DNA from: Brachyhypopomus gauderio
Taxonomy: Eukaryota > Chordata > Actinopteri > Gymnotiformes > Hypopomidae
Reading direction: 5' to 3'
NCBI RefSeq assembly: GCF_052324685.1
Contig: NC_135211.1
Span: forward strand, 10,261,914 to 10,325,913
Length of the DNA stretch: 64,000 bases
In this document: piece by piece, positions 38,642 through 49,874 of the stretch
Position numbering within the stretch: the first letter of the stretch is position 1
Layout: every line of letters starts with the position of its first letter
Notes under the pieces: model-generated
The model's database searches: none
The model's input: the letters and a program-made list of their open reading frames with translations, nothing else
What the model was told of the DNA's origin: nothing
Program-made: the position numbers and the translations under genes

Positions 38642-41600
38642 ATGGCCAGAGGATGCGACGACAAGCGTTTTTGGCGCCTGTCAAAATGGCTTGTTCTTCT
38701 CAGCGTAATGACACTCCAGACTAATGCCATCGAGACAGGTACGGAGATGGAAGTTCAGTTTTAATAATTTATTCCGTTGCTGGTTTGCCAACTTGCCATT
38801 ACTTGTTACAATACAATTACTCCCTTCATTGGGTATCTAATTTTGTATTTGGTACTGGCGTTAGAGCTGTGGTGAGAGAAGACTGTTTTAGTCTAGAGGA
38901 CACTACTATTTTCTAGTACACAACACTCTAGCATCTGCAGAAGTCAGACTGAACCACTGTGATTTGTTTAAATTGTGTACTCCACAGAAGACGAAGCGTA
39001 TTTAATAAGCAGAAGTTAAATTAGAGACGGCACGTTTTGTAGCACGTTTTAATCGTTGATACTGCAGAGCTGCTTAAAAAAACTTAAAAGACTACAAAAC
39101 AATATGGTGTTTGTTCTCAAGAACCAAAATTCTCTCATCTCTCATTTAAACTTTTATCAGATCATGCGTTCATTTGGAGAACAAAATAATTCATTACATG
39201 ACCATTTTAGAGGGGTATGTTTGAACTTTGTCTAAGAATTATTTAATGGGCAAAGAACAAGACAGATATATAATATATGTCTTTGCTCTTACATTTGGAA
39301 CTTTGTATAGTTTTACTGGTCTTGATTACAGTGGAAACGTGCACTTAGTTCAATTAAACGGGTCAGTTAAACTGCTTACAAGGAACACAGTATTCTGCTC
39401 CTGGTCATTTTTAGCAAACTTGATTCAGGAAACATGGTTACAGAATATTTTGAATTATTGTTTCTTTTCAACTGATTGAGGCTTTCGGCACATTCCAAGA
39501 AGTGAGGCATCAAGGATTCACTAGTTGCCCTTGGCAACAAAGCTAATAAACCCTGGAGCAGCTATAAATCTCCCCATTATTTGGTTCTTACCCTAGGTGG
39601 GTGGAGCCAACTCCCCCTTGTGGTCTTGCTAGATAAACAATTAAGTTTGCTTTGGTTTCTTGTCTCTCATTCTGAAGAGTACAGTAGATCAGACAAAAGT
39701 CAGGGAGAACTGTTTCCCGCCTCAGAGATATTGAGTATATTTCACGGCATGGCAGACTGTGGAATGTGATTAATCTGGTAACTTGGTAAATACCTTGACA
39801 GTGAACGTGGTAGACTTCTGTGGCCAGACTGTCCAGGGGGATGGCATGATCGTCCGGTCGCATCAGGAATCGCGCAAGTACTACTTTGTCACCATGGGGA
39901 CTGACTGCCACCTCACAATGCAGTCAGCCACGCCCCGAGACAAGGTGCAGTTCCACTTCCGTTACTTCCTGGTCTACAGTCTGCTGCGAGTGTCCCCTTT
40001 CAGCCCCGAACCCCTCTTCCCCGAGTCTGCAAGGGGTCCCTCTCTGTCAGGCCCCACCAGGCCAGAACTACGCATGGAGCCCACTCCAGGGGAGAGTCAC
40101 GGGGACCCCTGCCATACTGGATCCTACATCCAGTTTTATGATGGTCGGGATAAGACAGCACCTCCTATTGGTCCACCACTGTGTGGGAAGAGCCTGCCAC
40201 ACCCAGTACTGTCAACTGGTAACTATTTGACCCTACGACTTGTGACCAGAGGGACTCAACCCCGCGTGGACTTTGTAGGGGACTTCACCTCATTTAGACT
40301 AGGTAAGTCCTGGAATTAAAGTACCTGTTTCTGTTTAATGTTTCTGTTTAAACGGCTGTGTGTCATATGACTTTGTAGGGTTTAATCAATCGGAATGCAA
40401 GGGTGAGCCCTACTTCAGCTGTCGTAATGGGAAGTGCATTCCAATGAGTCTGGTCTGCAATGATGACAAAGGAATCGACAACTGTGGCGACGGCACCGAC
40501 CTGCAGGACTACCCAGGATGCATTAGTCAGTGAACAGGCAAAGGGTCACACATTATTTGAATTAAAATGTCCACTGCATGCAGTACACTGTTCAGAACCC
40601 TTTGTGCTTCCTTTTGGTTGTTTTTTAAGGTGTGTTGTCCACAGCCAGTGCTCATCATCCCCATGTGACTGCTCCTGGGCCCTTGCTGAACACACACACC
40701 CTGAGAGCATCTACAGCAGAGAAGTGTAGCCGCCCGAATGATGTCCCCAACGTGGACTCCGTCAGCGGTAGGTGTTACCCCCTTCCACACCTACCTGGAA
40801 TTGTGTTGTTCTAGATCCCAAATCAAACATTTCTAGTTATTCTTATACCATATTTGTTAGCTATTATTACAGATAATTGACAGCCATTATTACAGATACA
40901 GATACCAATCTTCCTCCACAAATACAATTCTCAATTATGCAACACTGAATAAAACTGGTATAACTATACATCTGAACAAGTAACCAGACATCAAGTGACA
41001 TCTGGTTCATCCTTTTCCTTTGAGCCGAGAGAAATGATAGAGATCACAATAAAGTTACGTTCTTTAGAATGAGTGTCAACAGGCCCTGGTTGCCCATCTT
41101 CTTACAGATGTCTACTCCAAGCAGCCCATCTCATTTTATGTCTATGTAATGGTGAAGCTTTGAATTACAAAGGCCATAAAGCTAATTGGGAAACACGTGT
41201 ATGCTGACTACAACTTGCTATAGACAGAGCTATAAATAACCTGTCAACTGTACTAACTAGGATCAGCAAGTGCCCTGTAACCATTGTTGAATTTATGTGT
41301 CTGCAAACAGGAAAGTCCAAAGTCCACATGCAACACTTTGTAAGAAGTACAGAAAATTTACTTCAGTAGTGTGCACCAGGAAACAATGCCAGGCTGAAGA
41401 GACATTGATGCTGGGGTTGTGTGATGACATAAAAGGAAAACTCCTCAAAAACCTTCATTTATTCACTATCGTTTATTCAGCAGTATCATTTATCGTTTAT
41501 TCAGCAGTCACCAAAGAGACAATGGTTTAAGGATGTTGTTAAGACACATTACAATGAATTTAAACTACTCTGACTGCATAATTAAAACATTTTGTTTAAT

Positions 41601-42294
41601 GTTTACCTTCTGCGTAATGCTTTAAATGTTTTTGGTTTTCATTAAATATGCTCCCCAGGTTCAAAACATCTCTTAATTTGGAAATAAACACATAATGCTA
41701 ATTAAGAAAGATAATAATAATAATAATAATAATAATAATATGTTTATTTTATATAGCGCCTTTCTCAAACCCAAGGTCGCTGTACACAAATGAAAGGGGA
41801 AAAATACAGGGCTTAGAAAGAGCGGAAATATTGAGAAAAAAAGGAAAGTCTTGAGTGATAATGATATAATAAGGAAATATAACTTTTTTAAAAGAATATG
41901 CACAACTCCTGTTACACACCTCTCCAACCTGGTAATAAAACTATGCTTGTGAGGTCTGGTGTTATTGAGAACCGCAGATTGGCAGTTTGTTGAGTAAAGT
42001 AACCTGCTCTCCCACAATCCCTCAGACTCACGGTTATACGGGTTCCTGCTGGCCCTCTACGTGCTGCTGGGTGTAGTGGCTGGGACTGCACTGCTCTGCT
42101 GGTGCTGCTGGTCACCCGGCTGGTTCGTGTGGAGGGTGAGCGTGTGCCGTTTCCTGCCCTGCTGTAACTCCTGCTGCGCCTCCTGCCAGCTGTGTGGACG
42201 GAGCTGCACGCAAAGCAAAGAGCACCGCCTGGCAAAGGTCACGCCCCAGGGAGCACCTCCACCCCTGGCCACTGCTACTACTGTGGCTGTGTAG
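38642..42294 (+). CDS. ldlrad2: Low-density lipoprotein receptor class A domain-containing protein 2
   Basis: Five exons: 38642-38738, 39802-40302, 40379-40525, 40645-40767, 42026-42294 (TAG at 42292-42294); 1137 nt, 378 aa, all in phase with GT-AG borders. Exon 1 gives a signal peptide (WLVLLSVMTLQTNA, about residues 16-29). Exon 2 encodes a CUB-like region (about 34-199) with paired cysteines (DFCGQT, TDCHL, DPCHTGSYIQFYDG, PLCGKS). Exon 3 is one LDL-receptor class A module (SECKG..SCRNGKCIPMSLVC..NCGDGTDLQDYPGC, about 204-248) with its calcium-binding acidic end, though the usual DxSDE is GDGTD. Exon 4 is a low-complexity linker. Exon 5 has a membrane span (about 295-315) and a cytosolic cysteine cluster (CRFLPCCNSCCASCQLC) that may be palmitoylated. 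The function is unknown. Adjacency to USP48 matches human 1p36. Confidence 0.92.
39524..39538. promoter_or_regulatory. X-box-like (RFX) palindrome in LDLRAD2 intron 1
   Basis: GTTGCCCTTGGCAAC is a perfect inverted repeat of 6 bp with a 3-bp spacer, matching the RFX consensus GTNRCC-N0-3-RGYAAC. RFX factors control ciliary and other genes. Binding is inferred from the motif only. Confidence 0.45.
41709..41830. repeat. (ATA)n with a dispersed-repeat fragment
   Basis: About 11 AAT units followed by TTTATTTTATATAGCGCC and AAACCCAAGGTCGCTGTACA, a block common in fish introns. In LDLRAD2 intron 4. Confidence 0.6.
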
Positions 42295-42585
42295 ACTACC
42301 GGGTAGGCGAGAGTGGTTCCTTCATCCGGGACAGACTCTCTCTCTGTTTGTCGAGGAGACCAAATCAATGGTAGAGTGTGCATAACAATATCTGATTCAT
42401 GTGTAAAAGTGCTCTTAGTATTTTTGAGGGGGGGGAGGTTGAGATAAATCTGATATTTTGGTTTGTTCTTCTATATTTTTACCATTTTGCTTTTATATGA
42501 AATCAAGTGAGCCCATGCTGCCTTCTGTGAATCCCGTTCATACGCAACTGTGACAAAACAAGTCTGCTCGTGGACAGTGGGTTTC

Positions 42586-42591
42586 AATAAA
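42586..42591 (+). terminator. Candidate LDLRAD2 polyadenylation signal
   Basis: AATAAA about 290 bases after the stop codon, at a plausible 3' UTR distance. Confidence 0.45.
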
Positions 42592-42599
42592 ACACTGAT

Positions 42600-44600
42600 G
42601 GAGTGTAAAGTTCCAACAACTTTGTGAGCATTTTTCCTTTGAGAAGGAATAAGATACTGTAGGCAACAGGAATAAGAAAGACAGGAGCTGACAAAAATGT
42701 TCAAATCCCAACTAATTCGTTTTGTGTCAAAATATTTGTTCACAAACAGTTTTGTTATTCCCAGAACTATTGTTGAACATACGTATAGCAATTAGTCCTG
42801 GGATCTGCTTGGTGCACATCTCTGATACGATCAGAAGCATGTTTCTCTCAGCTGTTGCTCAGATACCAGGTCCTGGCCTTTCTCTCAGTGCCCGTGCCCA
42901 CGTGGAAGCAGTGGAAGCTGAGTTTGGTGTTGTCTTAGCCATAGAGGTGCCGTTTTATTCCTCTACGCAGTGCCCTCTCTGTACACCTAATAGGCATGTT
43001 GAGTGTGTATGTGCACTGTTGAAGGATTTTGATTAATGGGTCTGTTGTGAGTGAAATTATGTTGCTTGTAATTAATTTCAAACTTATTTGTAAGAACGAT
43101 CAAATGGCATACCAAAAATGTGACAGGACAGCTTTCTCTGGTGTTCTTTGAGAAGATTGTTTGATACCAGTGTAGATTAATTTTTAAATGTTGATGTAAT
43201 AAATGTGATGATGTAAGTAAAGCTATGTTCAACCATGGTGACAGGATTTAAGCTGCTTACGAACTATGAACTATGCTTTTCATACATTCAGTGGAAACAT
43301 TCATATTAAAACAATATTCAGTGAACATAATGTATAATGTTGTCATTTTGTTTATTGTTAAAATTGTGCTCAACTCAGGTCAGTTGAAACTTTTAATTAG
43401 GAGCACTTCTATTTTTCATCACATTTCAACTGTTTAGAGAAAGGGGTTAGGGTTAGTGCTAGTGGTAAGGTTTAATTCATAAGACAAAAAAGTAAATTAA
43501 GGACTTTCTGTAGATCAATGTAGCAGACAAGTATATTATTATAGAGATCTCTAATTAGTTACATAAAGTCAGAGCAACCTTCCTAGAGCTGTAAGCAGTT
43601 CCTGTACCTTTATAGCAAGGAATGTCACTATTTTGATGTTACAAATAGAAAATATAACTGAAACTGTATAATAACATAAAACTGTAAATGACACATGAAA
43701 CTGTAGATGGGGAAAAAAAATCAAAGAATTAAAAAGAATCTACAGCAACAAATTTGGTGATTGAGTTTCAATAACGCCATTGTTATGTGTTTTCTATCTA
43801 GGAAGAAGGTATCTATTTGCCAGACATTCTTCCAGGATAGCCTTGTATTGACAGAAGAGATTGAGAACCCTTGGCAAGCTCTCCAACTTCAAACTGTGTG
43901 TTGCCGCTGTAACTACGAGCAACCTTTCAGAGAAAATCCTCGGTCCTTCCCCCTTTCTCATGATTTATGTAATCTCCTGTCACAGCAGTCTCACTTTAAA
44001 ATGTGCAGTCCGTTTCTTGACTGACCTCTCTGTTTTACAGTGTCATCAAATGCACAGTTGTTATTGAGGGCAAACGTTAAAACCTTAGAGGCTATGTTGG
44101 GTTTGACCCTCGTTAAAACAAATCTCAGCTACGCTCAGGATTAACGACAGCCTTTTGTTCCCGTGCTATCTCTGGAACACACACTGGCAGAGAGTCATGT
44201 GTGACTCATTCACACACTATGGTCGCGCCTGATGCACTTCTTTTAACAAGGGAATGTGTGAACATTTTTAGAATTTAGAACAGAATGCACATTTTCCCAT
44301 GAATAACCGCCAAAACACTACATCAGAAACCGTTGCGCAAAAAGTGTGGCAGATTTCGGGTTTTAAAATCTTGCAAACTTTTTTTTTTTTTTTGCAAACG
44401 TTTTGTTTGGCATGATGTTTTTTGTCTATATAAAAGGATGCACATCTCACTTGTTGCTTTCAATATTAACAAGCGATTGTAAGAGTAAAATGTAATTTTT
44501 AACACTGCGTCAAATATATTAATTATTCTGATGCCATATGAAAATCGCGTTTCTCAATGGCCTTCGGCGGAGACTTTTATGTTGAAACAATAGTAGCCAT
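42600..44600. other. Intergenic between LDLRAD2 and CHCHD4
   Basis: AT-rich, with a poly-T run near 44379-44392. Open frames here lack recognisable domains or splice context. Nothing further seen. Confidence 0.4.
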
Positions 44601-44619
44601 TACGAAGTACAATACTGCG

Positions 44620-45090
44620 GCAGCTAGCTTCACACATGCAGGCGTGTGGTCGCTAGTTAGTTTTGCCGGTTGCAGAAGACTAAATATTGAAAAGGGAGTA
44701 CGAGCCATTGTCGGGTAACCGACTTTCGTCGCCGTTGGCAAAAAATGTCATACTGCAAGCAGGAAGGTATGGTTTGATTAGTATTTAGTGCAAGAGTCTG
44801 GTAGTTATTTCACTCTTTATTCCTCAATGTCATTGGACTAGCATGTTAGCTCACCCGCTAGCTCGCCTGTCTTGGTCCGTCATGCCGCGCGTTGGTTCGA
44901 TGTTGAGCTAGTTACTACATCCTTATTGTCAAACTGTCTAACTAGTTAGTTCTTTAGCCCTGGCACTAAAAGCTTTCATTTGACTAGTTACGTGCTAGCT
45001 TTATCAATGAGCAGATGAAACGTAGAATCCAAGATAAGAGATTGGCTTCTAAATGTAATCTCACTAGTAGCTCTCCCTCGCTAGCTGGCT
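44620..45090. promoter_or_regulatory. GCTAGC-rich tract around CHCHD4 exon 1
   Basis: Repeated GCTAGC, ACTAGT and GTTAGCT words surround the first exon and the start of intron 1, resembling the tract upstream of USP48. Location suggests a promoter-associated sequence; function is inferred. Confidence 0.4.
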
Positions 45091-46460
45091 GAGTATATCG
45101 ATCCTGGTGGTTAACCTTTCTGTATGGTTGCCACTTGAAATAGCATCACTTCGACTGCCGATGCAGAGTAAAGATGAGTACTCACAAAGGCACGTCTGAG
45201 AAGTCTAATGGTGTCAGTAGTTATATCCGAGTGCCTGCTGCGTGTCGATGAGCACAAAGCCATGAGCTCCTCATCAGATGGGTCACTGCTCACCTCCAGC
45301 TCTGCGACATGACCATGGCGCCACCAGCCTGCCTTATGAAGTTACTTAAGTGTTGGTTTCTTTTGTAAGAAGCGATAGTTTTTAGCCCCTAATGGTTCTA
45401 AACGGGTTTAAGTTGTACTTGAGGTCTTTGCCAAGATCTGCATGTTTTCCAGATGGCTGCTGTATTTAGTGGAGCGGCTTAGCGTGTGCTTGACGTTTTC
45501 TTCACCAGGCCGTCGAACTTCTGGTCCAGCTCTCGTCTGCACGTTTTTGCGCACTGCCGTGTTTACATAAATGTACTTTGTTGAACTGTCGATCATGTCT
45601 GCAACTACTGACCAGAACCATTTTTTAAACGCGAAGTTTACTCTTTCACGTTAATCCCCATTTTTTCACATATGGTAATAGTTTAGGTGTGTGTGTGTTT
45701 ATGTACATGATACTAATAATAGATATAGAGACGTCTAGAGGGTTTTTTATTCCAAATTGTTTTCTCATTCTCTTAATTATTCTCACCTACTGTTTACATT
45801 ACTGATCTAACACATTTAATTGTACCATTGTACCCTGTGTTAAGCTAAAAATCAAACAGAACATTTGTAAGATTTGCTCAACCAGAACACAGACTAAACC
45901 TTTACTTTGTCTCACTTTTGTCACAGGTAAAGATCGCATCATCTTTGTGACTAAGGAGGACCATGAGGCTCCAAGCAATGCAGAGCTTGTGGAAGATGAC
46001 CCCAATGACCCTTATGAAGATCACGGTTAGCTCCACATATGACTTGATGTAGTAATTAGCAATATTTGAGAACCATGAAGGCTGAATGATTTCACTGTTA
46101 ACATGCTGGACTTCCTCAGGTCTCATACTGCCCAACGGAGACATTAACTGGAACTGCCCCTGTCTCGGTGGCATGGCCAGTGGACCATGTGGACAGCAGT
46201 TCAAAGAGGCCTTCTCCTGTTTCCACTATAGCACGGAGGAGGTGAAGGGCTCTGAGTGCATCGAGCACTTCCGCAACATGCAGGAGTGCATGCAGAAATA
46301 TCCGGAACTCTACCCCCAGGAAGATGAGAGTGATGGCGCCACCTCTGGAGGGGCTGATACCGCGCCTGCTGAACCCACAGGCACGGACGAGGCTTCCGCT
46401 CCCACTTCCCCCACGGGTGACGTGACGACGACGGGCACAGAAAGTGCTGCTGCAAGCTAA
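44745..46460 (+). CDS. chchd4: CHCHD4 / MIA40, intermembrane-space import oxidoreductase
   Basis: Three exons: 44745-44766, 45927-46025, 46120-46460; 462 nt, 153 aa, in phase. Starts [21 protein letters not shown], the family start, from a 22-nt first exon. The redox CPC is Cys53-Pro-Cys55 (NWNCPCLGG). The twin CX9C helices are Cys64/Cys74 and Cys87/Cys97, at the same positions as in human. The protein oxidises incoming cysteine-rich proteins in the mitochondrial intermembrane space and is re-oxidised by GFER (Erv1); it also binds AIFM1. The C-terminal tail after YPQEDE is Ala/Thr/Ser-rich rather than strongly acidic as in mammals, as remembered. Teleosts may have two copies (a/b); not resolved here. 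Confidence 0.95.
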
Positions 46461-47020
46461 TAGCGCACGCGACATGACTCTCGGCCTCTTGACCTTGATC
46501 ACAGCTAGTCCTGACGATGAGATCATAGGTAGCCCTCTGACCTCTAACACCTGCCCTCTGGATGCTCTGATACCACACAAAAAGAGCGGCAAAGATGAAG
46601 TTCAGAAGCGTCAGCCCGTTCCCTTAAAGACACAGTGAGAGGAGCATGGAGTAGTTGAATGAAACGTTGCGACACCAGGGCGTTTCTTGGATTGATGGAC
46701 ATGGTCTGCACCGGTGACATTCACAAACAACAAATGAAGGACTGACATTAATTAGATCTTAACGCTACTGATAATCTAGTAACCAATGTTAGTACGGTGG
46801 CTGAATGTCAGATCAGCATTTGTTTGCTTGATGAAGCTGACTCACGTTTCTCATTCAGATTGTGACCTTTGCCCTCAATGCTAATCTGCTTCATTCACCT
46901 CCATCAGCCGTGGTTTTTGTGCTTTGTTTTTGTACTCCTGTTCAGAGGTCGGTTTGTACAGTGGAGGCCTTGTACTGCTCAAATGGTGTTGTGTTCAGGT
47001 TAGAAGATTGTTGCTGTCCT

Positions 47021-47026
47021 AATAAA
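47021..47026 (+). terminator. Candidate CHCHD4 polyadenylation signal
   Basis: AATAAA about 560 bases after the stop codon, followed within 30 bases by a GTCTCTGACAATAAC stretch. Confidence 0.5.
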
Positions 47027-47099
47027 ACCTTTGCGTCTCTGACAATAACAGGCGAGCTGAGCTCCACAGGGCATTTGCAGTGGGTGGTACCCTCCTAGG

Positions 47100-48386
47100 A
47101 CTGTATCACTAAAGGGGTTTTCTTAAGACAGCAATGTTTCACAAGCTCAAAAAGAAAAGGAAGTGTGTGTGTGTGTGTGTGTGTGTCCAGTCTGTGGGGG
47201 AGCAGGATGCGAGTACATATTCAGTAGGTGTAAGGCCTGCCCTGTCAATCACCTGACTTCTAGAGCAGTAATAGTCGGTGGGGATTCTAATGTATGGTGC
47301 TGTTCATCAGAGGAGCTGTTTCTTTTTGGAACTGGGGTAGACTGAGGTACGCCATCTTGGCCATTATTCTGTATCCTTGATCTGTAGCCTGTCACTAGCT
47401 CTTTGCTCTGGCATAATTAATTTTCAGATTCATCTGTCTTACTGAGTTAGCCAACGAGGAGGCTCCCATGTCCAAAATACACTCTGGAATCATTTCCTGT
47501 ACGCAATGTAGCTAGGAGCGCGTTCCTGACTGTGCAGTGCTGTCAGAGCTGATAAACACCTCAGTACCTGGGGATGTGTCTTGACTACGACGCCTGACCT
47601 GTTTTATAGGTCCATACCACCAGTGAGTCGGCCCAATACAGCGTGTGACCGTGAAAGAGATTTGACGTCACAGTTCCTCACTCATTCTGATGTGATTAAA
47701 CAAACAAAACACAATGAAAACTGCCTGTCTGTAAAAGGCATCCTTTTTCTTAAGACTTGTCTCTACCTCTGTTTCTGATGGATAGTTTTCACACCTGAAT
47801 TAACCTAGTGCTGGAACTAGGTACTGGTGGTGGACCGGGAGTCCAAGGAGACTAGCTAATCTGGAGATGGAAAACATCCTGTAAAATAAGACCAAAAAGG
47901 GCAAATATTTTGGAATGGTGACCACTGTTGTTGAAGTGCTAAATAAAAATACAAATGTTCAAACAACCTATTCACACGTTTGCCAACAATCTCGGAGATC
48001 TCGGATTCTCTGTGTCTACATAGGTACATAACCAGTATGAACACAAGGGAATGCATAATTCCAGCATGGACATTATACAGAGCTCCAAAGAATCCAGCGT
48101 CCACCCTGTACACAGGTAGGACGCCAATAAAAAGCAGACAGTGGGCCAGACAATCCTGGTGGGCCAATCCAGGAGACAATCCAGGAGTGCGGCGTAGTTC
48201 ACCTTGGGCTCCTACACACTGTCCAAGCTCCGCCTCCTTCAGCGGAGTCCGGCTCAGGAGCATTAAATCGGCCAGAACTCTGCTCCATCCACGTCCGGGT
48301 GCAGCAAGCAGCTGCCAGGTTTGGGGAAGTGTGCATTTGCTCCACTCCCGCGTGGAGAGGTTCAGCGTGCTGGAGGCCTCCACCCC
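47100..48386. other. Intergenic; presumed netrin-4 3' UTR at the right end
   Basis: A short (GT)n run at about 47164-47187; otherwise unremarkable. CHCHD4 and the netrin gene converge here. No coding exon recognised. Confidence 0.4.
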
Positions 48387-49833
48387 TCACAGGCAGCCCT
48401 GCCGCACTGCCTCGGAGACCAGGAGTCCCAGCTCGGGGGTCCATGGCACCGCCACGCTCTGCGTGGTGACGAGCAGTCGCCCCGATTTGACGTCGTCCGG
48501 GCCGGCCAGCAGGTAGCTCTCCCCTGGGGAGGAAAGTCACAACATGGCTGACTGGAATTCTGCATCTGAACGCAGGGCAAGCAGCTTCAAATCCAGGATC
48601 TGCACTGATATATTTTGGTGTCATTTGTTTCTAATCCTGGATCTGCACTATATTGCAGTACAAAGTGTTTCAAGAGTGGACATTATTAATAAGCTTTACG
48701 CTGCTCTACTTTAGCATTAGCTAGTGACGTGTCTGAGAGCAGGGAGTCAACAACGCTCTAACGCAGGGATCAGGGAACGGTACAGCTATGTGGGACTAGG
48801 AGGTCATGACCCCTCCAGGTGCGGTACCTGGGTTGAGCACGGGGCAGGTGCAGCCTCGGCTGGTCCAGGAGAGAGGGTAGAGGCTGCAGGTGCCCTGTCG
48901 CAGCACCACCGCCCCCGAGTGCAGCACCTTGCGCACCTTCACCTGCACCACGGCGTGGGTGCCCTTGTCGTGAGCCGAGAGCACACTGGCCTTCATCACT
49001 GCAGAAGAGTGAGAGGCAGGTTGCTTTACCATCCACACTGCTCCGCCATGCACAGCCGCTATGTGTCAGACTCCTGCCCTGTCACAGCCTTAAATGTACT
49101 ATGTACCAGCTGTTGTGAACAAAAAACCCATTGCTGATTATTTAACATTGATAGATAAGTTGTAATTATTATGCGATAACACATGTGATTCACATGATGC
49201 CACCCACCGTGTTTTGAGCTGCCCTGTCAAAAGGACTCCCAGCCACACCTGGACAAGTGGGAACTGATCAGGTCTAAGAACCAACAGCTCCCTGTGTTTA
49301 ATTAGCACCAAACCACAGAGGGAGAGAGTAAAAGACCATGTCTCGACCCCAAAAACCAGGCCAGTTATGCAGCGGCAGGGTTCAGAACATTTCTCTCCTG
49401 CCAGCATGGCAAGACTTGGACATTTCTGCTGGTCTCCTAGCAGGATGGGACTTGGACACCTGTGCCAGTCCCCAGAAGGGTGAGACTTGGACACCTGTTC
49501 CAGTCCCCAGAAGGGTGAGACTTGGAACCTGTGCCAGTCCTCAGAAGGGTGAGACTTGGGACACCTGTGCCAGTCCCCAGAAGGGTGAGACTTGGAACCT
49601 GTGCCAGTCCCCAGAAGAGTGAGACTTGGACACCTGTGCCAGTCCCCAGAAGGGTGAGACTTGGACACCTGTGCCAGTCCCCTGGTAGCCTCTCAGCGTT
49701 ATTGTGCTGCCAAAAGCTTTTTGAGACATGCATTTGCCTGATCTTACCATAAGAATGTTTCATCCTACACAGATCAGACACGCTCTTCAGCTTCCTGTCT
49801 TTGCAGCGGCATTTCCCTGTGGAGAACACCCAA

Positions 49834-49874
<41 letters not shown>

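Noticed and set aside
46116-46592. 158- and 125-codon minus-strand open frames
   Set aside because: Shadows on the opposite strand of CHCHD4 exon 3.
47980-48624. Long open frames on both strands near the end of the netrin gene
   Set aside because: Only 48387-48523 in the minus frame continues the NTR domain in phase; the others lack similarity and overlap it out of frame.
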